Source: UBA4810 sp002479215
Lineage (GTDB): Bacteria; Desulfobacterota; Syntrophia; Syntrophales; Smithellaceae
Assembly (NCBI GenBank): GCA_049514435.1
Contig: JBEKVB010000019.1
Coordinates: forward strand, 1 to 39,019
Length of the DNA stretch: 39,019 nt
Direction of reading: 5' to 3'
This document shows positions 24,077-32,795 of the stretch, piece after piece (positions within the stretch are counted from its first letter, which is position 1; every line of letters starts with the position of its first letter). The notes beneath the pieces were generated by a model. It saw nothing but the letters and a program-made list of their open reading frames with translations, was not told the DNA's origin and did not search any database. Both the position numbers and the translations under genes were made by a program.

Positions 24077-26164
24077 ATGGACAAATTCTTTTATCCTCGC
24101 AGTATAGTTGTATTTGGAGTATCGACTACGAAGATGAATTTAGGGCAGATCGTTTTGTTGAATAACAGCCAGAATGGATATGAAGGAACCCTTTACGGCG
24201 TGGGCAGTCAGGAAGGGGAGATTAATGGCGTCCGCGTTTATAAGAATGTTGAAAGCCTGCCGGAAACGCCGGATGTAGCCATTTTTCTGACGCCGGCGAA
24301 AACTGTACCGTCCCTTATGGATGCCTGCGGCAGGAAAGGCATTCGCCATATCGTTATCGAATCTGGCGGCTTCAGCGAATTTTCTTCCGGCGATTATTTC
24401 CTGGAAGAGGAAGTCCTGAAGATTGCCGAAAAATACGACATGAAAGTCATTGGGCCGAATTGTATTGGCACCATCAACTTTGATATTAAGATGATGATGC
24501 CCTTCGGCCTTTTTAAGAATATACCTCCTCCCGGAGGTAAGGTGGCTCTGATGGTCCAGAGTGGCGGTGTTGGAGGAACCTTTTTGCGCTCTCTTGCCGG
24601 ATACGGTGTGACTCCGGGTAAATTTGTCGCCATAGGTAACAAACTGCAGCTCGATGAGGCTCATTTTTTAGACTATTTTTTAACAGATGATAAAACAGAG
24701 ATTATCACTGCTTATCTGGAAGGTTTCAAGAGAGGCCGGGAATTCTATAATCTGGCTCGGCAATCTGAAAAACCCATCATTGTTCAGAAATCGAACCGCA
24801 GCGAAGCGAGCGCTAATATTGCCCAGTCCCATACGACGGCGCTATCCGGCAGTGATGAGGTGGTCGACGCTTCGTTTCAACAGGCCGCTATAATCCGCGT
24901 TGAAGATGAAATAGATTTAATCAATGCCGTAAAAATTATCCGTCTTCCTTTGATGAAAGGCAGGCGCGTTGCTGTCCTTTCCCGCTCCGGCGGGCATGCG
25001 GTTCTCTCCGCCGACGCTTGCGCGAAGTACGGTTTTGAGATGGTTCCCTTTCCGCCGGCATTTATTAAAAAACTCAAAACTATTTACCATACACGGGTCA
25101 TTGCTCATCAGAACCCTTTGGATCTGGGAGAAGTTTTTGATTATACGATATTCACAAACATTCTGGAGGAGGTTCTGAAACTGGAAACGTTCGATGGCGT
25201 TCTCTTTAATCATCTTTATATCGCCGAATACGAAGCCGAAATGTCGCGGACATTTCTGGCGGGTGTAGAAAAACTGGTGGCGAAATACCGGAAACCGGTT
25301 TCACTGGCCATGATTTCCGAGCGGGAAGAAATTCTTGATGTTTCGAAGAATTATGCCTTCCCTATTTTTACATCGCCGCTGGAAGCGGCCACAACTCTTC
25401 ATGTTTCTCTAAATTATTACGAGAGCAGGCAGACGCGAAACAGCAGAGGTGCGGAACCGGTTTACCCTGTTGATCGAAACGTGATCAATGCTATCCGGGA
25501 GCGCTGCCGCGCGGAAGGGCGTATTCCTCTGACGGATGATGCTCTGGCCATTTGCGAGGCTATAGGATTGCAACCAATGAAGGGTAAGATTATCCGCGCT
25601 GAAGAATCGCTTGACGGCATCCGTTGTCGTTATCCTGTTGCTTTGAAACTTTTGTCCAGAGATGCCTCCCACAAATCCGATATAGGCGGAGTGAGGATAA
25701 ATATCCGCACAAAGAAGGAATTACACGCGGCCATGTCGGAGATGAGAAAGGCGATAGAGAACCTGGATAAGCGTCCCGCCATCGACGGTTTTCTGATACA
25801 GGAAATGGCGCCGGAGGGCATCGAGTGTTTTGTTGGTGGACGCCGTGATCCACTTTTCGGCCCGATTGTTATGGCCGGGCTTGGTGGTATCTACATCGAA
25901 ATATTTAAAGATACGGCTATTCGCTTAGCTCCGGTAACTAAGCTAGAAGCTGGGAGTATGTTGAGAGAACTCAAGATCTATCCTCTTCTTCAGGGAGCCA
26001 GAGGTAAAGAGCGCGTTGATATGGATGCCTTTGTCGATGTCATCTGCCGGGTATCCTACCTCATGACGACCGACTCCAATATCAGCGAAATGGATCTAAA
26101 TCCGATAATTGTCCATTCCGCGGGGCAGGGTGTTTCGTTGGTGGATGCCCGAATCTTTTTCTAA
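24077..26164 (+). CDS. ADP-forming acyl-CoA (acetyl-CoA) synthetase, fused alpha-beta
   Basis: A 695-residue cytosolic enzyme of the NDP-forming acyl-CoA synthetase family, which makes ATP from an acyl-CoA, ADP and phosphate (or runs in reverse). The N-terminal CoA-binding domain opens with FFYPRSIVVFGVS; GPNCIGTIN lies near 127-135, and the succinyl-CoA-ligase-like domain has QSGGVGGTF and the phospho-histidine H252 in AQSHTTALSGSDEV. The C-terminal ATP-grasp half (about 480-695) contains PVALKLLSRDASHKSDIGGV, FLIQEMAPEGIECFVG and MDLNPIIVH. All domains are in one chain, as in bacterial forms. Ribosome site AAAGGAGTAATCTGCC. The acyl substrate is unknown; next to an enoyl-CoA hydratase it fits energy conservation from acid degradation. 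Confidence 0.93.
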   Translation: MDKFFYPRSIVVFGVSTTKMNLGQIVLLNNSQNGYEGTLYGVGSQEGEINGVRVYKNVESLPETPDVAIFLTPAKTVPSLMDACGRKGIRHIVIESGGFSEFSSGDYFLEEEVLKIAEKYDMKVIGPNCIGTINFDIKMMMPFGLFKNIPPPGGKVALMVQSGGVGGTFLRSLAGYGVTPGKFVAIGNKLQLDEAHFLDYFLTDDKTEIITAYLEGFKRGREFYNLARQSEKPIIVQKSNRSEASANIAQSHTTALSGSDEVVDASFQQAAIIRVEDEIDLINAVKIIRLPLMKGRRVAVLSRSGGHAVLSADACAKYGFEMVPFPPAFIKKLKTIYHTRVIAHQNPLDLGEVFDYTIFTNILEEVLKLETFDGVLFNHLYIAEYEAEMSRTFLAGVEKLVAKYRKPVSLAMISEREEILDVSKNYAFPIFTSPLEAATTLHVSLNYYESRQTRNSRGAEPVYPVDRNVINAIRERCRAEGRIPLTDDALAICEAIGLQPMKGKIIRAEESLDGIRCRYPVALKLLSRDASHKSDIGGVRINIRTKKELHAAMSEMRKAIENLDKRPAIDGFLIQEMAPEGIECFVGGRRDPLFGPIVMAGLGGIYIEIFKDTAIRLAPVTKLEAGSMLRELKIYPLLQGARGKERVDMDAFVDVICRVSYLMTTDSNISEMDLNPIIVHSAGQGVSLVDARIFF

Positions 26165-26285
26165 AAGCGCTGTGCGGCAAAACGACCACAATTTCTGGAT
26201 AAAAAACTATGTAGTTCAAAAGTTATGTAGCAGTGTGAATAGCCGTCGATATGCTTACGAAGGAAGATAAGTTTCCATCCTGATT

Positions 26286-27467
26286 ATGAAAGAAGACTAC
26301 TCTAAAATTATCATTTTTGTCGTCTGTTTGGTTTTTCTGTTCTCCGCCGCTGCAACCAAAGTGGGAGCCGTTCCGACACAAGAAGATCAAATCCGTCTCT
26401 ATCTCAAACAAGGAATCGAAAAAGCTTTTAATCTGGATAACCAAAACGCGAACATCTATCTACAAAAAGCTTTGGAGCTGGATAAGGAAAATCCAACCGG
26501 ATATGCCTATATGGCTATGGTTTGTTTTTTCTCGTATGAAATGAGTTTTGAGCCTAAGGATAGGGATAGAAATCAAGAGTTCATGCTGCGTAACATCAGC
26601 GAAGCCATCACCAAGGGAGAAAAACGGATTGAAAAAAATTCTAAAGATGGTCAGGCCTACTTTGCCGTTGCACTGGCGAAAATTGTCAAAGTTCACTGGG
26701 CGATCCATCAAAAAAAATATTTCCTTATAGCACAAGAAGCATCGAATATATGGGATTGTTTGGAAAAAGCTAAGGAGGGAGATCCACAAAATTATGATGT
26801 ATATTTCCTTATGGGGTTGCTTCATTACCATATCGATTATCTTCCCGGCTTTACCCGCATGTTGTCTTCTGTTTTGATTACTCCGGGAGACAAAAAAAAA
26901 GGACTTCAGGAGTTGGAATTGGCGGCACAAAAGGGCTATCTGCTGAAAGAACTTGCGCAATCTGAATTGACCTCTGGTTATTTGAATTTTGAAAAAACCC
27001 CCGCAAAAGCTTTGCCCTTTGCCCAGGAATTAAAGGAAAAATTTCCAAACAATTATAATTTTTTGTTTGCACTGGCCAATATCCTTTCCGAACTCCGTCG
27101 ATTCGAAGAAGCTTTTGATATAGCCAGGGAGATTGAAAGAGGCATTCAGAGGGGCATTCCGCCCTTTGTTTCCCAACTCCAGCCCCGTTATAATCAATTA
27201 ATGGGAAGAATCCTTTTTACCCAAGGGGAATATGACAGAGCCAGGGAATATTTCCAAAAGGCTCTAAAAGACACATCTCTTTATAATGCCCGGGTTCGAG
27301 TTTTGGCTTTTTTGCGCATAGGAATGATTCACGACGCCCGAAAAGAAAGGGAGCAGGCAGAAGAGTATTATTCAAAGGCGCTGGAAGTGGAAGGCGGAGA
27401 AGGTACGGCTCAGATAGAAGCTAAGAAATATCTGAACACTCCTTATGTGCCGCCGACTAAACCTTAA
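26286..27467 (+). CDS. Exported tetratricopeptide-repeat protein
   Basis: A 393-residue protein with an N-terminal signal (IIIFVVCLVFLFSAAATKVGA, cleavage near 28) and TPR-like helix pairs. One near residues 50-80 reads NIYLQKALELDKENPTGYAY; others lie near 260-290 and 300-370 (QGEYDRAREYFQKAL, EQAEEYYSKALEVEGGEGTA). These repeats usually mediate protein contacts, here in the periplasm. No catalytic motif is seen and I do not recognise a named family. The ribosome site before ATG 26286 is poor (GGAAG about 20 nt away). It is immediately followed by copy 2 of the dispersed repeat. Confidence 0.85.
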   Translation: MKEDYSKIIIFVVCLVFLFSAAATKVGAVPTQEDQIRLYLKQGIEKAFNLDNQNANIYLQKALELDKENPTGYAYMAMVCFFSYEMSFEPKDRDRNQEFMLRNISEAITKGEKRIEKNSKDGQAYFAVALAKIVKVHWAIHQKKYFLIAQEASNIWDCLEKAKEGDPQNYDVYFLMGLLHYHIDYLPGFTRMLSSVLITPGDKKKGLQELELAAQKGYLLKELAQSELTSGYLNFEKTPAKALPFAQELKEKFPNNYNFLFALANILSELRRFEEAFDIAREIERGIQRGIPPFVSQLQPRYNQLMGRILFTQGEYDRAREYFQKALKDTSLYNARVRVLAFLRIGMIHDARKEREQAEEYYSKALEVEGGEGTAQIEAKKYLNTPYVPPTKP

Positions 27468-27469
27468 AT

Positions 27470-27550
27470 TTGGTAGCGAGCGTACTGACTGAGATATTGT
27501 TCCTTAAGAATCGAAGATTCTCCGCAGCTTGCCGCGGAGAGCTTCAATTT
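27470..27550. repeat. Dispersed palindromic repeat, copy 2
   Basis: Begins TTGGTAGCGAGCG three bases past the TPR-protein stop and ends AGCTTCAATTT. The 45-nt block 27506-27550 matches 4120-4164 at 41 of 45 positions. The GAATC/GATTC hairpin is kept, and the second stem TCCGCAGC/GCCGCGGA has one mismatch. The CCCCG-stem module of copy 1 is missing, so copies vary in module content. Confidence 0.75.
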
Positions 27551-27631
27551 TGTAATTGATTTTTAAGATGTAATTTACACAGCCCTAGTCAAACTGCAGG
27601 ACATGAAAGTCAGAACATTTAAACATAGCTT

Positions 27632-28807
27632 ATGCAGAAATATGTTATTCTAATAGTCGCTGTATTAATTCAAATCTGCCTGGGCGTTGGTTATTCCTGG
27701 AGTACTTTTGTCCCTGCTTTAAAACAGACCTTTGGTCTTTCCATTACCCAGACAGAGACAATTTTTGGCACCGGTTCGCTTGTAATTACATTATTTATTT
27801 TTTTCGGAGGACGCATTCAGGATCGTCTGGGGCCGCGAATTCCTGTTGTTGTCGGCGGTATTATCTTGGGCAGCAGTTATATATTGGCCGGATGTTCCAA
27901 CGGATCATATTCAGCCCTGCGTTTACTTATTGGCGTCGGTGCTGCTATTGGTGTGGGGCTCTGTTATATCTGCCCCATCGCCTGTTGTGTTAAATGGTTT
28001 CCTGATCATAAGAGTCTGATGACCGGCATTGTCGTTGCCGGATATGGAGGTAGCCCTATTATTATTTCCCTGATTGGCGAATATCTATTGTCTCATCAAG
28101 TGAATGTGCTGGCTATTTTCAAATATATGGGATTAATCTTTCTAGTAATTATCACTATAGCTGCCATGTTTTTACGAAACCCACCTCAAGAGAAAGATTC
28201 CTCAACCATTGTCGCTGATATTAAAACAATCGATCTTTTCAAAGACCGCAACTTTTGGGGTCTTTTATGCGGTATATTTCCCTGTCTCTGTATAGGATTA
28301 ATGATTATCGGTAATATCAAACCATTTGGTCTTTCTTTAAACTTAAGCTTAGTGATTACCGGAACGGCGGTAAGTATCCTGGCCTTTTTCAACGCCATCG
28401 GTAGAATAGGCTGGGGAATTATCGGCGGATTTTTGGAAGGGAAAAAGGCGATACTCTTATCGTTGATCAGCACCTCTCTGGTTTGCCTCGCCGTGACTTT
28501 TGCAGTTAAAGATGATTTGACTTTCTTTCTCTTTGTAGTATTTGCCGGTTTTAACTATGGCGCCTGCCTGGTGCTTTATGCCGCCGAAATCGCCAATCAT
28601 TATGGAACGGAAAAAATGGGAACAATATATTCTACCCTTTTCCTCTCCAACGGAGTTGCCGGATTTTTAGCGCCACCTTTGGCCGGAATAATTTTCGACA
28701 ACACAGGTTCCTACACGCCTGCCTTTCTGATTTTCGGCTCCTTGTCTTTCATCTCAATATTTTTATTTTACTTTATTTATCAACCGGCAAAACAAGAAGA
28801 GGAATAA
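27632..28807 (+). CDS. MFS transporter, oxalate/formate antiporter (OFA) type
   Basis: A 391-residue inner-membrane carrier with 12 predicted helices. The N-terminus QICLGVGYSWSTFVPALKQTFGLS is the signature opening of OFA-family carriers, and the helix 2-3 loop GGRIQDRLGPR is the MFS motif. In the second half GRIGWGIIGGFLEGKKAIL is its repeat. OFA carriers exchange small carboxylates, so a monocarboxylate or dicarboxylate substrate is likely but not fixed. Start ATG 27632 lacks a good ribosome site. Upstream lies copy 2 of the repeat, downstream a hairpin at 28818-28836. Confidence 0.92.
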   Translation: MQKYVILIVAVLIQICLGVGYSWSTFVPALKQTFGLSITQTETIFGTGSLVITLFIFFGGRIQDRLGPRIPVVVGGIILGSSYILAGCSNGSYSALRLLIGVGAAIGVGLCYICPIACCVKWFPDHKSLMTGIVVAGYGGSPIIISLIGEYLLSHQVNVLAIFKYMGLIFLVIITIAAMFLRNPPQEKDSSTIVADIKTIDLFKDRNFWGLLCGIFPCLCIGLMIIGNIKPFGLSLNLSLVITGTAVSILAFFNAIGRIGWGIIGGFLEGKKAILLSLISTSLVCLAVTFAVKDDLTFFLFVVFAGFNYGACLVLYAAEIANHYGTEKMGTIYSTLFLSNGVAGFLAPPLAGIIFDNTGSYTPAFLIFGSLSFISIFLFYFIYQPAKQEEE

Positions 28808-28817
28808 ACAATCAAGT

Positions 28818-28836
28818 GTTTGTATCACCTACAAAC
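28818..28836. terminator. Hairpin after the MFS gene
   Basis: GTTTGTA (28818-28824) pairs perfectly with TACAAAC (28830-28836) around TCACC, 10 nt past the MFS stop. It is followed by A-rich sequence rather than T, so it is at best an imperfect terminator between convergent genes. The rest of the gap to 29028 shows nothing I can name. Confidence 0.4.
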
Positions 28837-29028
28837 AAAAAGATTAACGAAGCCGGCGAAACTGAAGATTACCGATTGAAAGAGTGTACTGTTTGATTTC
28901 AGCAGCAGACCTTGTGGGCTGTCCGCTGGAATGACGGTTTAGCCATAATGCATTTATTCTCTGACACATGGAATTACTTGAAACGATACTATTTTCTCTT
29001 TTTCAACCCCCGGTTGCTCCTAGCTGAC

Positions 29029-30054
29029 TTATTTTTTCTCTTGAGTTACTGGCAAAACTATCTTTGCCGTATAGGCATAGGATTCACGAGATGTAAAAAA
29101 GCTGGAATCAACATAACTCCCACTGAACTGGGTTCCATCTGCCGAGACACTATAGGCTTCTGCTGATGCTCCACCCATTGCACCCAGTTTTTGAACTCCA
29201 CCTGTTTTTGTATAAATAAAGACATGGTTGTGGTATCTATATTCAGAAAAGCTAAATCCTCCAAAAAAGAAGCCAACAATCACAGAACCATCATTAGAAA
29301 TGCCAGTGGCGAAAGTAGCTGGCCCGCCTACTGCACCAATGTCTTGCACACCGGCGGAACGCGAATATGAAAAAGCATGGTCACCACCCCAGTCCAAAGA
29401 TCCGGAGCCACTTCTTTTTGCAACGTGGAAATTTCCCACAATTAACGAACCGTCAGCGGAAACACCACGGGCGAAAGCTGACTCCGCACCCATGGTACCA
29501 AGGTCTTCAAATCCCTGTGATTGAGAATATCTGAAGGCATGGTAAAGCGGCCTATTTTCTGGAGTACTTGAATATGAAAAATCACCAACGATCACCGAAC
29601 CATCAGCGGAAACAGCATTTACCCCTAATGCTTTCTGCCCCATTGTACCGAGGTCTTGAAACCCATTTGATTGTGTATAACGGAAGACATGACTACCCTC
29701 ATTTTTAATATAAAACGATCCCACGATCACTAACCCATCAGCAGAAAGACGTATGTCGTCTATGGACTTTTTCCCAAAGGTTCCAAGACTTTCTATTCCA
29801 CTGGATCGGGTGTAGCGAAAGATTTGATAATCTTGCGGAGGTTGTTTGTTTCTGACTTTTCCAACAACCACCGATCCATCGCCCGAAACACCACTGATAA
29901 TAACCGATTTTGGTAATCCGCCAATAGCAGTGACTTTGGATGATATGTTAGTGGTCTGCAATATTTCAACAGTAGCGCCCATAACTGGCGTTACTATGAT
30001 TGTGCAAAACATACACAATGTAATTAAGCACAGATATTTTTTAATCTTACCCAT
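29029..30054 (-). CDS. Secreted HAF-repeat protein
   Basis: A 341-residue exported protein: signal peptide about 1-26 (ends VMGA), then at least six HAF-type extracellular repeats, each a SADGSVIVG-like unit near residues 55, 102, 147, 187, 241 and 292, alternating with five LGTMG-like units (for example QDLGTMGQKA and QKLGAMGGAS) and FRYTQS-like strands. Such repeats probably form a beta-propeller-like surface or secreted structure; biochemical function is unknown. The last repeat (SADGTQFSGS) is degenerate. Start follows ATAGGAGCATCT. It is transcribed towards the MFS gene and flanked by accessory-looking sequence. Confidence 0.88.
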   Translation of the reverse strand: MGKIKKYLCLITLCMFCTIIVTPVMGATVEILQTTNISSKVTAIGGLPKSVIISGVSGDGSVVVGKVRNKQPPQDYQIFRYTRSSGIESLGTFGKKSIDDIRLSADGLVIVGSFYIKNEGSHVFRYTQSNGFQDLGTMGQKALGVNAVSADGSVIVGDFSYSSTPENRPLYHAFRYSQSQGFEDLGTMGAESAFARGVSADGSLIVGNFHVAKRSGSGSLDWGGDHAFSYSRSAGVQDIGAVGGPATFATGISNDGSVIVGFFFGGFSFSEYRYHNHVFIYTKTGGVQKLGAMGGASAEAYSVSADGTQFSGSYVDSSFFTSRESYAYTAKIVLPVTQEKK

Positions 30055-30177
30055 AGATGCTCCTATTGGCTAACAAATTAATATCCGAGTTTAATTTTTT
30101 TAGCTAACTTAGATATAATCATAGCACAAGTGTCTTTTTCTCAAAAGGAAAACATTACATACTTACTAATGATTATT

Positions 30178-30229
30178 GTTTGAAAGGAAGTATACACACC
30201 AAAATTTCCATATGCTTTGTTACAGGAAG
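30178..30229. repeat. 52-nt intergenic repeat, copy A
   Basis: Matches 32669-32720 at 42 of 52 positions. Shared blocks are GTTTGAAAGGAAG, CCAAAATT, ATGCTT and TACAGGAAG; weaker similarity continues upstream (TGAT-rich). It lies 124 nt upstream of the HAF gene start. Confidence 0.65.
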
Positions 30230-30375
30230 AACTGTATTAACCAGTATTTTTAAAAAAATATTAGTCATGTTCCTTATTAAAGAAAGGGACTTGCTTTTTT
30301 ACATAGAAGAATTGAGAATAGCGAATCGAAAGAGAGTAACGACCTAGATCACGAGTGCTCAGTCGAATAAAAAAC

Positions 30376-30405
30376 TTGACGGCATGACTACACTGTTGAT
30401 ATATG
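30376..30405 (+). promoter_or_regulatory. Possible promoter of the 85-aa gene
   Basis: TTGACG at 30376-30381 and TATATG at 30400-30405 are 18 nt apart; TATACT at 30407-30412 is an alternative -10. It supports the downstream start at 30454 rather than 30403, which would lie inside the -10 element. Confidence 0.35.
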
Positions 30406-30453
30406 TATACTATATTGTTCAAATACTATAATACAGAGGGAGGCAGAGCAGTT

Positions 30454-30711
30454 ATGGTACCTTCACACATAGAACCACGTAGGGACGGGGAACTCTGTAT
30501 TGACTGGGCCTCATGGGATGACAATAAGTTTCAAAACCGATCAATCAAGTACATCTACAAGGATACCAGCGGCAATAATTCACGAGGCTGTCCGGAGCTG
30601 CCTTTTGACATCCTTGTCGATATGGTGGTTACCGCAAAACGGCATGGTGAACTTTCTAACGATAATATTGAGGACATCCGAAGGGCTTTCGCAATAACGC
30701 GATTTCCATAA
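30454..30711 (+). CDS. Small protein of unknown function
   Basis: An 85-residue soluble protein from ATG 30454, which follows AGAGGGAGG with a 10-nt gap. It begins MVPSHIEPRRDGELCIDWAS and ends with an amphipathic helix (IEDIRRAFAI); cysteines at 15 and 46. No family is recognised. Codon structure and ribosome site support translation. It stands alone in an accessory-looking region. A 35-codon frame starting GTG 30714 directly after its stop is discussed among the rejected items. Confidence 0.6.
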   Translation: MVPSHIEPRRDGELCIDWASWDDNKFQNRSIKYIYKDTSGNNSRGCPELPFDILVDMVVTAKRHGELSNDNIEDIRRAFAITRFP

Positions 30712-30997
30712 CTGTGAACAAAACACATTTCCCGGTAATTAGCAGAAATGTTCTTGCCTACTATCAATGTAAAGGCAAGCCCTGGCATCGGAAACCTGTA
30801 AAGGTGAAAATTGCCTTCTAGCTCGCCGACACGTCCCGGGGTCTCAAAGCCAGACTGGTCCAAGACACTAACGCCCCATTATTTTACTAATCATCAGGAA
30901 AATTCGATAGTCAGGTCTGAAAATTCTTTCTTTTGCTTCATTTCCGGTGACATATCCTCACCTCTGTCAGACAGGGAAACAACAAGATTCCTGCTGA

Positions 30998-31186
30998 TCA
31001 CAGGCTCTTTATTCTGTATACAATGACTCCGGCCACTATGAGCACTACTCCAACGACTGCCGGTATCCAGTAACGTGGAATATTAAGCTCTTTAAATAAT
31101 ATTATGATCACTCCCACCAAAAAAACAATCGCGCCCGCCAAGATCAGTCCCATTCCCGGCCAATTTCCCATACATTTCTCTTTCAT
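30998..31186 (-). CDS. Small two-helix membrane protein
   Basis: A 62-residue protein from ATG 31186, chosen because GGAGG lies 6 nt upstream; a longer frame to 31231 lacks such a site. Two hydrophobic segments, about 11-31 (GMGLILAGAIVFLVGVIIIL) and 39-57 (IPAVVGVVLIVAGVIVY), are joined by a short polar turn, with an N-terminal MKEKCMGNWP. Function is unknown; no partner is evident from the neighbours. Confidence 0.65.
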   Translation of the reverse strand: MKEKCMGNWPGMGLILAGAIVFLVGVIIILFKELNIPRYWIPAVVGVVLIVAGVIVYRIKSL

Positions 31187-31442
31187 ACATTTCCTCCAAT
31201 TAAAGTTAATTATGATACATTTGCGATACACTTACCTGCCGCAGATCCTTGTACCACATATTAAGTTAGAGTTCCGCAGTTTTTTGATTATTTCCTATTG
31301 AAATGTTGTGTGTATTGGGAAGATAAGAAAAATAACATTACAGGAAGAAGCAAATGCTGACTTGCTCAATGAAGCGTCAGTTTAGATTGTTGTCCGTACA
31401 ACCCTTTTTGCTGATATTCGTTAACTGTCAAAAGATCAATCT

Positions 31443-32594
31443 TTACTGCGAAACACTGAGAAGCTCATGCGCCTTCTTCAACCATTCCTGAATGCCAATT
31501 TCCTGTGGGCACACGGCCTCACACTCACCGCATTCGATACAGCGGTCTCCCCGCTGTTCCGCCTTCAGGCCCGTGACGCTTTGATAAATAAAGCGTGGTG
31601 TCCGAAAATCATTGTACATCAAGGCATCGTTATAAAGTTCAAAGATACGTGGAATATCAACGCTATTCGGACAGGGCTGGCAATATTGACAGTTGGTGCA
31701 TGGGATTGGGGCTAATCCTATGTAAGCCTCCCTTATCCGATCGATGAGTTTTCGCTCCTCTGCCGACAGAGTATTGTCGGCAGAATGCTCGGCGTAGGCC
31801 ACGTTTTCGACAACATGAGCCATCTTTGACATGCCGCTCAATACAACGGAGACCTCGGGGTGGTCCCAGACCCATTGGAGTGCCAAATCGGTCATGCTGC
31901 GAGTGCAATGCGCCTTCTCTAAGATTGCTGAGGTGTCCTGTGGCAGTTTCCTAGTGAGTCGGCCACCTCGCAGTGGCTCCATAACCACCACGGCCAGGCC
32001 TTTCTCTGCGGCGTACCGGAGCCCCGCTGCACCCGCTTGGAAGTTTACATCCATGTAATTGTATTGAATCTGACACATCGTCCAGTAATCGTAGCCGTCC
32101 ACGATCTCCTTGAATATAGGAAAATCATCATGGAAAGAAAAGCCGAGATGACCGATGCGACCGTCTGCTATAGCGCATTCAGCCCATCGCAGGACACCCA
32201 TATCTCGAAGATGGGTCCAGAAGGTCCGGTTCAAGCCGTGCAAGAGATAGAAATCGATGCGCTCGGTCTGTAGGCGGTCGAGTTGCTTGTTGAGATACCG
32301 ATCAAAGTCATCGGGAGCGTGAATAAGCCATGACGGCAATTTTGTCGCCAGTTTCACTCGATCGCGATAGCCGTCTTGAAGGATTCGTCCGATACAGCGC
32401 TCACTCTGCCCCTCGTGGTAGGGAAACGCCGTATCTATGTAATTGACCCCATGTTCAATGGCATAACGAACCATCTTCCTGGTTTCTTCTTCATTGATGC
32501 TCGCCATCTTGCCATCAATTACCGGCAACCGCATGGCCCCAAACCCCAAAACAGATCCCTTCCAATCCAACTTACCAAACTGGCGATACTCCAC
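31443..32594 (-). CDS. Aldo/keto reductase with C-terminal 4Fe-4S domain
   Basis: A 383-residue cytosolic protein. The first 280 residues are an aldo/keto reductase barrel with the catalytic tetrad D54, Y59, K85 and H119 (IDTAFPYHEG, KLATKLP, FYLLHGL). The C-terminal 100 residues carry CTNCQYCQPCP and CIECGECEAVCP, giving two ferredoxin-like 4Fe-4S clusters. This architecture is common in anaerobes; the tail may take electrons from ferredoxin. Substrate unknown. I chose GTG 32594 because GGAG lies 6 nt upstream; ATG 32600 directly abuts that site and so is less likely. It is a single gene, flanked upstream by copy B of the 52-nt repeat. Confidence 0.92.
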   Translation of the reverse strand: MEYRQFGKLDWKGSVLGFGAMRLPVIDGKMASINEEETRKMVRYAIEHGVNYIDTAFPYHEGQSERCIGRILQDGYRDRVKLATKLPSWLIHAPDDFDRYLNKQLDRLQTERIDFYLLHGLNRTFWTHLRDMGVLRWAECAIADGRIGHLGFSFHDDFPIFKEIVDGYDYWTMCQIQYNYMDVNFQAGAAGLRYAAEKGLAVVVMEPLRGGRLTRKLPQDTSAILEKAHCTRSMTDLALQWVWDHPEVSVVLSGMSKMAHVVENVAYAEHSADNTLSAEERKLIDRIREAYIGLAPIPCTNCQYCQPCPNSVDIPRIFELYNDALMYNDFRTPRFIYQSVTGLKAEQRGDRCIECGECEAVCPQEIGIQEWLKKAHELLSVSQ

Positions 32595-32668
32595 GGTCAT
32601 CTCCTATGTTATAATAATATGGTGTCATCGATATCATAAATATCTAGAAAATAGAATCATTGATAACG

Positions 32669-32720
32669 GTTTGAAAGGAAGCATATGTGCCAAAATTGCC
32701 AAATGCTTGAGTACAGGAAG
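32669..32720. repeat. 52-nt intergenic repeat, copy B
   Basis: Partner of 30178-30229 (42 of 52 identical), in the same orientation. It lies in the 200-nt gap between the aldo/keto reductase and cydB. Immediately after it TTAGCT/AGCTAA forms a small hairpin around ACGGG (32721-32737), which copy A lacks. Confidence 0.65.
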
Positions 32721-32795
32721 TTAGCTACGGGAGCTAATTAAAACATAGCTGCGTTATCACACAGTATAAATACCCTTTAATAAAATGATATGACA

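Larger units (their letters stand above)
30055..30453. other. 400-nt AT-rich spacer with repeat and promoter
   Basis: No gene is supported. It contains copy A of a 52-nt repeat (30178-30229) and a possible promoter (30376-30405) for the small gene at 30454. The rest is AT-rich sequence with nothing I can name. Confidence 0.6.

Noticed and set aside
28912..29166. 84-codon plus-strand frame after the MFS gene
   Set aside because: Its second half is antisense to the HAF-repeat gene, it has no ribosome site and no recognisable product.
30714..30821. 35-codon frame starting GTG just after the 85-aa gene
   Set aside because: The peptide looks coherent (ends PWHRKPVKVKIAF), but there is no ribosome site, the start is GTG and nothing else supports it; translation data would be needed.
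31330..31360. A third copy of the 52-nt repeat (TTACAGGAAGAA near 31339)
   Set aside because: Only about 12 bases match, which is not enough to call a copy.
32601..32795. A cydX-like small subunit gene after cydB
   Set aside because: No short hydrophobic frame with a ribosome site was found; the gap holds only the 52-nt repeat and a small hairpin.
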